A stretch of 5,608 nucleotides of DNA from Nitrososphaera sp. (GTDB lineage: Archaea > Thermoproteota > Nitrososphaeria > Nitrososphaerales > Nitrososphaeraceae), in assembly GCA_023252395.1 (NCBI GenBank), contig JAJPDY010000091.1:1-5608 (forward strand). The letters are read 5' to 3'. Position numbers and translations under genes: made by a program. Numbering within the stretch: the stretch's first letter is position 1; each line of letters opens with the position of its first letter. Shown one piece after another: positions 4,983-5,608 of the stretch. The notes below the pieces were generated by a model, which worked only from the letters and a program-made list of their open reading frames with translations, did no database searches and was not told the origin of the DNA.

Positions 4983-5608
4983 CTGATATAGCCAGTATCG
5001 CGGGGCTTTTGCGGCTGCTGACCTTCAAGCGGCGCCCTTGCACTCCTGCCGCCCGCAAGCATCTGCTGCTCTATCGTCTGGATAAGCGTTTCAGTGTCCT
5101 TTGCCCTCTTGTCAAGGTTTGTCATGTCTATGCTCACTTTGACTATCTGGAGCAGGGTTTCAAGCACCGCCTTTGACGCCTTGGCGTCCACTACGTAGCC
5201 GGAGGTTTCTCCAAGCAGGCATGTCCCTTTCATGTTGCGCAGTTTTGCTATGCCTATTATCAGGCCGTTCATGCCAGTGATGCTTCCGCTGTCCATGGGT
5301 GATATGCTGTGGGAGGCAAACGTGCTGACAATTTCAGGGTGGGTCGCGGTGCCAAAGACCTTGGGCTTGTCGACAAAGACGCCCGTGATGTATGCCGCAA
5401 GTGTAAACACCTGCTCTGTGCCAAATTGCGAAGCAATATTGAGAACCTCGTCTGCCAGCGCGTATTCAGAGTCGGGGGTTGCCGGCTGCGAGTCGCCTGT
5501 CAGCAGCAATAGATCCGAGCTATCGCCCTTCCACCAGAATATGCTGTTTTTCATCAGGTCTGAAGTGCCATCGGCTTTTATCATGACCTGCGGCGGAAAA
5601 GAGCTGGA
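4979..5608 (-). CDS. PAC2-family protein (COG2047), probable proteasome assembly chaperone; N-terminus outside the window
   Basis: The frame stays open to the window edge, giving 209 visible residues; the ATG at 5584 is internal, because the residues before it (SSSFPPQV) continue the family sequence. The family core is clear: SIFWWKGDSSDLLLLTGDSQP, ADEVLNIASQFG, VFTLAAYITGV, then the signature GMNGLIIGIAKLRNMKGTCLLGETSGYVVDAKASKAVLETLL. A charged helical stretch and an Ala/Arg/Gln/Pro-rich tail follow, ending in DTGYIS. In yeast and archaea, relatives (Pba1-Pba2, PbaA) help build the 20S proteasome and dock on its alpha ring with a C-terminal hydrophobic-Tyr-any (HbYX) motif; here the Tyr is third from the end. 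A proteasome role is inferred from family. About 50-80 N-terminal residues should lie to the right. No promoter is visible. Confidence 0.85.
   Translation of the reverse strand, partial: SSSFPPQVMIKADGTSDLMKNSIFWWKGDSSDLLLLTGDSQPATPDSEYALADEVLNIASQFGTEQVFTLAAYITGVFVDKPKVFGTATHPEIVSTFASHSISPMDSGSITGMNGLIIGIAKLRNMKGTCLLGETSGYVVDAKASKAVLETLLQIVKVSIDMTNLDKRAKDTETLIQTIEQQMLAGGRSARAPLEGQQPQKPRDTGYIS

Noticed and set aside
1..5608. Mobile element, CRISPR array, phage or defence system
   Set aside because: No transposase, integrase, terminal repeats, direct-repeat array or toxin-antitoxin-like pair was seen; every stretch is covered by housekeeping-type genes with short gaps.

Overview
The window looks like chromosomal DNA from an ammonia-oxidising thaumarchaeon (Nitrososphaerota), most like the Nitrososphaera side of the group. 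The reasons are a CdvA-type cell division protein, archaeal promoters (TATA boxes about 25 bases before leaderless or nearly leaderless starts) with no clear Shine-Dalgarno sequences, a tRNA gene with an archaeal intron and no encoded CCA end, a PAC2-family protein (COG2047) and a SOSS-B/hSSB1-like single-stranded-DNA-binding protein. The assignment rests on protein and gene features only; no database search was possible.

Layout: (1) 53-850, + strand: cdvA, closed by a palindromic terminator at 859-892. (2) 908-1168, - strand: a small winged-helix regulator, divergent from (3) 1320-3263, + strand: AMP-forming acetyl-CoA synthetase. The 151 bases between them hold both promoters and two inverted repeats, one of which runs into the acs TATA box. 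(4) 3260-3736 and 3745-4260, - strand: a split-barrel flavin/F420-binding protein and, 8 bases upstream of it, a membrane-anchored DUF192 protein; they are probably co-transcribed. (5) 4286-4427, - strand: tRNA-Leu(CAA) with an intron of about 57 bases. (6) 4521-4661, + strand: a 46-residue zinc-ribbon protein, followed by (7) 4695-4982, + strand: a one-domain OB-fold protein. (8) 4979-5608, - strand: a PAC2-family protein whose N-terminus lies beyond the right edge.

The genes cover unrelated housekeeping roles: cell division, acetate activation, translation, single-strand DNA binding and probably proteasome assembly. The packing is tight: two convergent pairs (acs with the split-barrel gene, the OB-fold gene with the PAC2 gene) share their stop codons in 4-base overlaps. 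I see no phage, IS element, CRISPR array or defence system, and no strong case for an undescribed system. The points most worth checking are the possible operator at acs, the unusual intron fold of the tRNA, the zinc-ribbon microprotein, the complete aromatic ssDNA-binding set in the OB protein and the HbYX-like C-terminus of the PAC2 protein.
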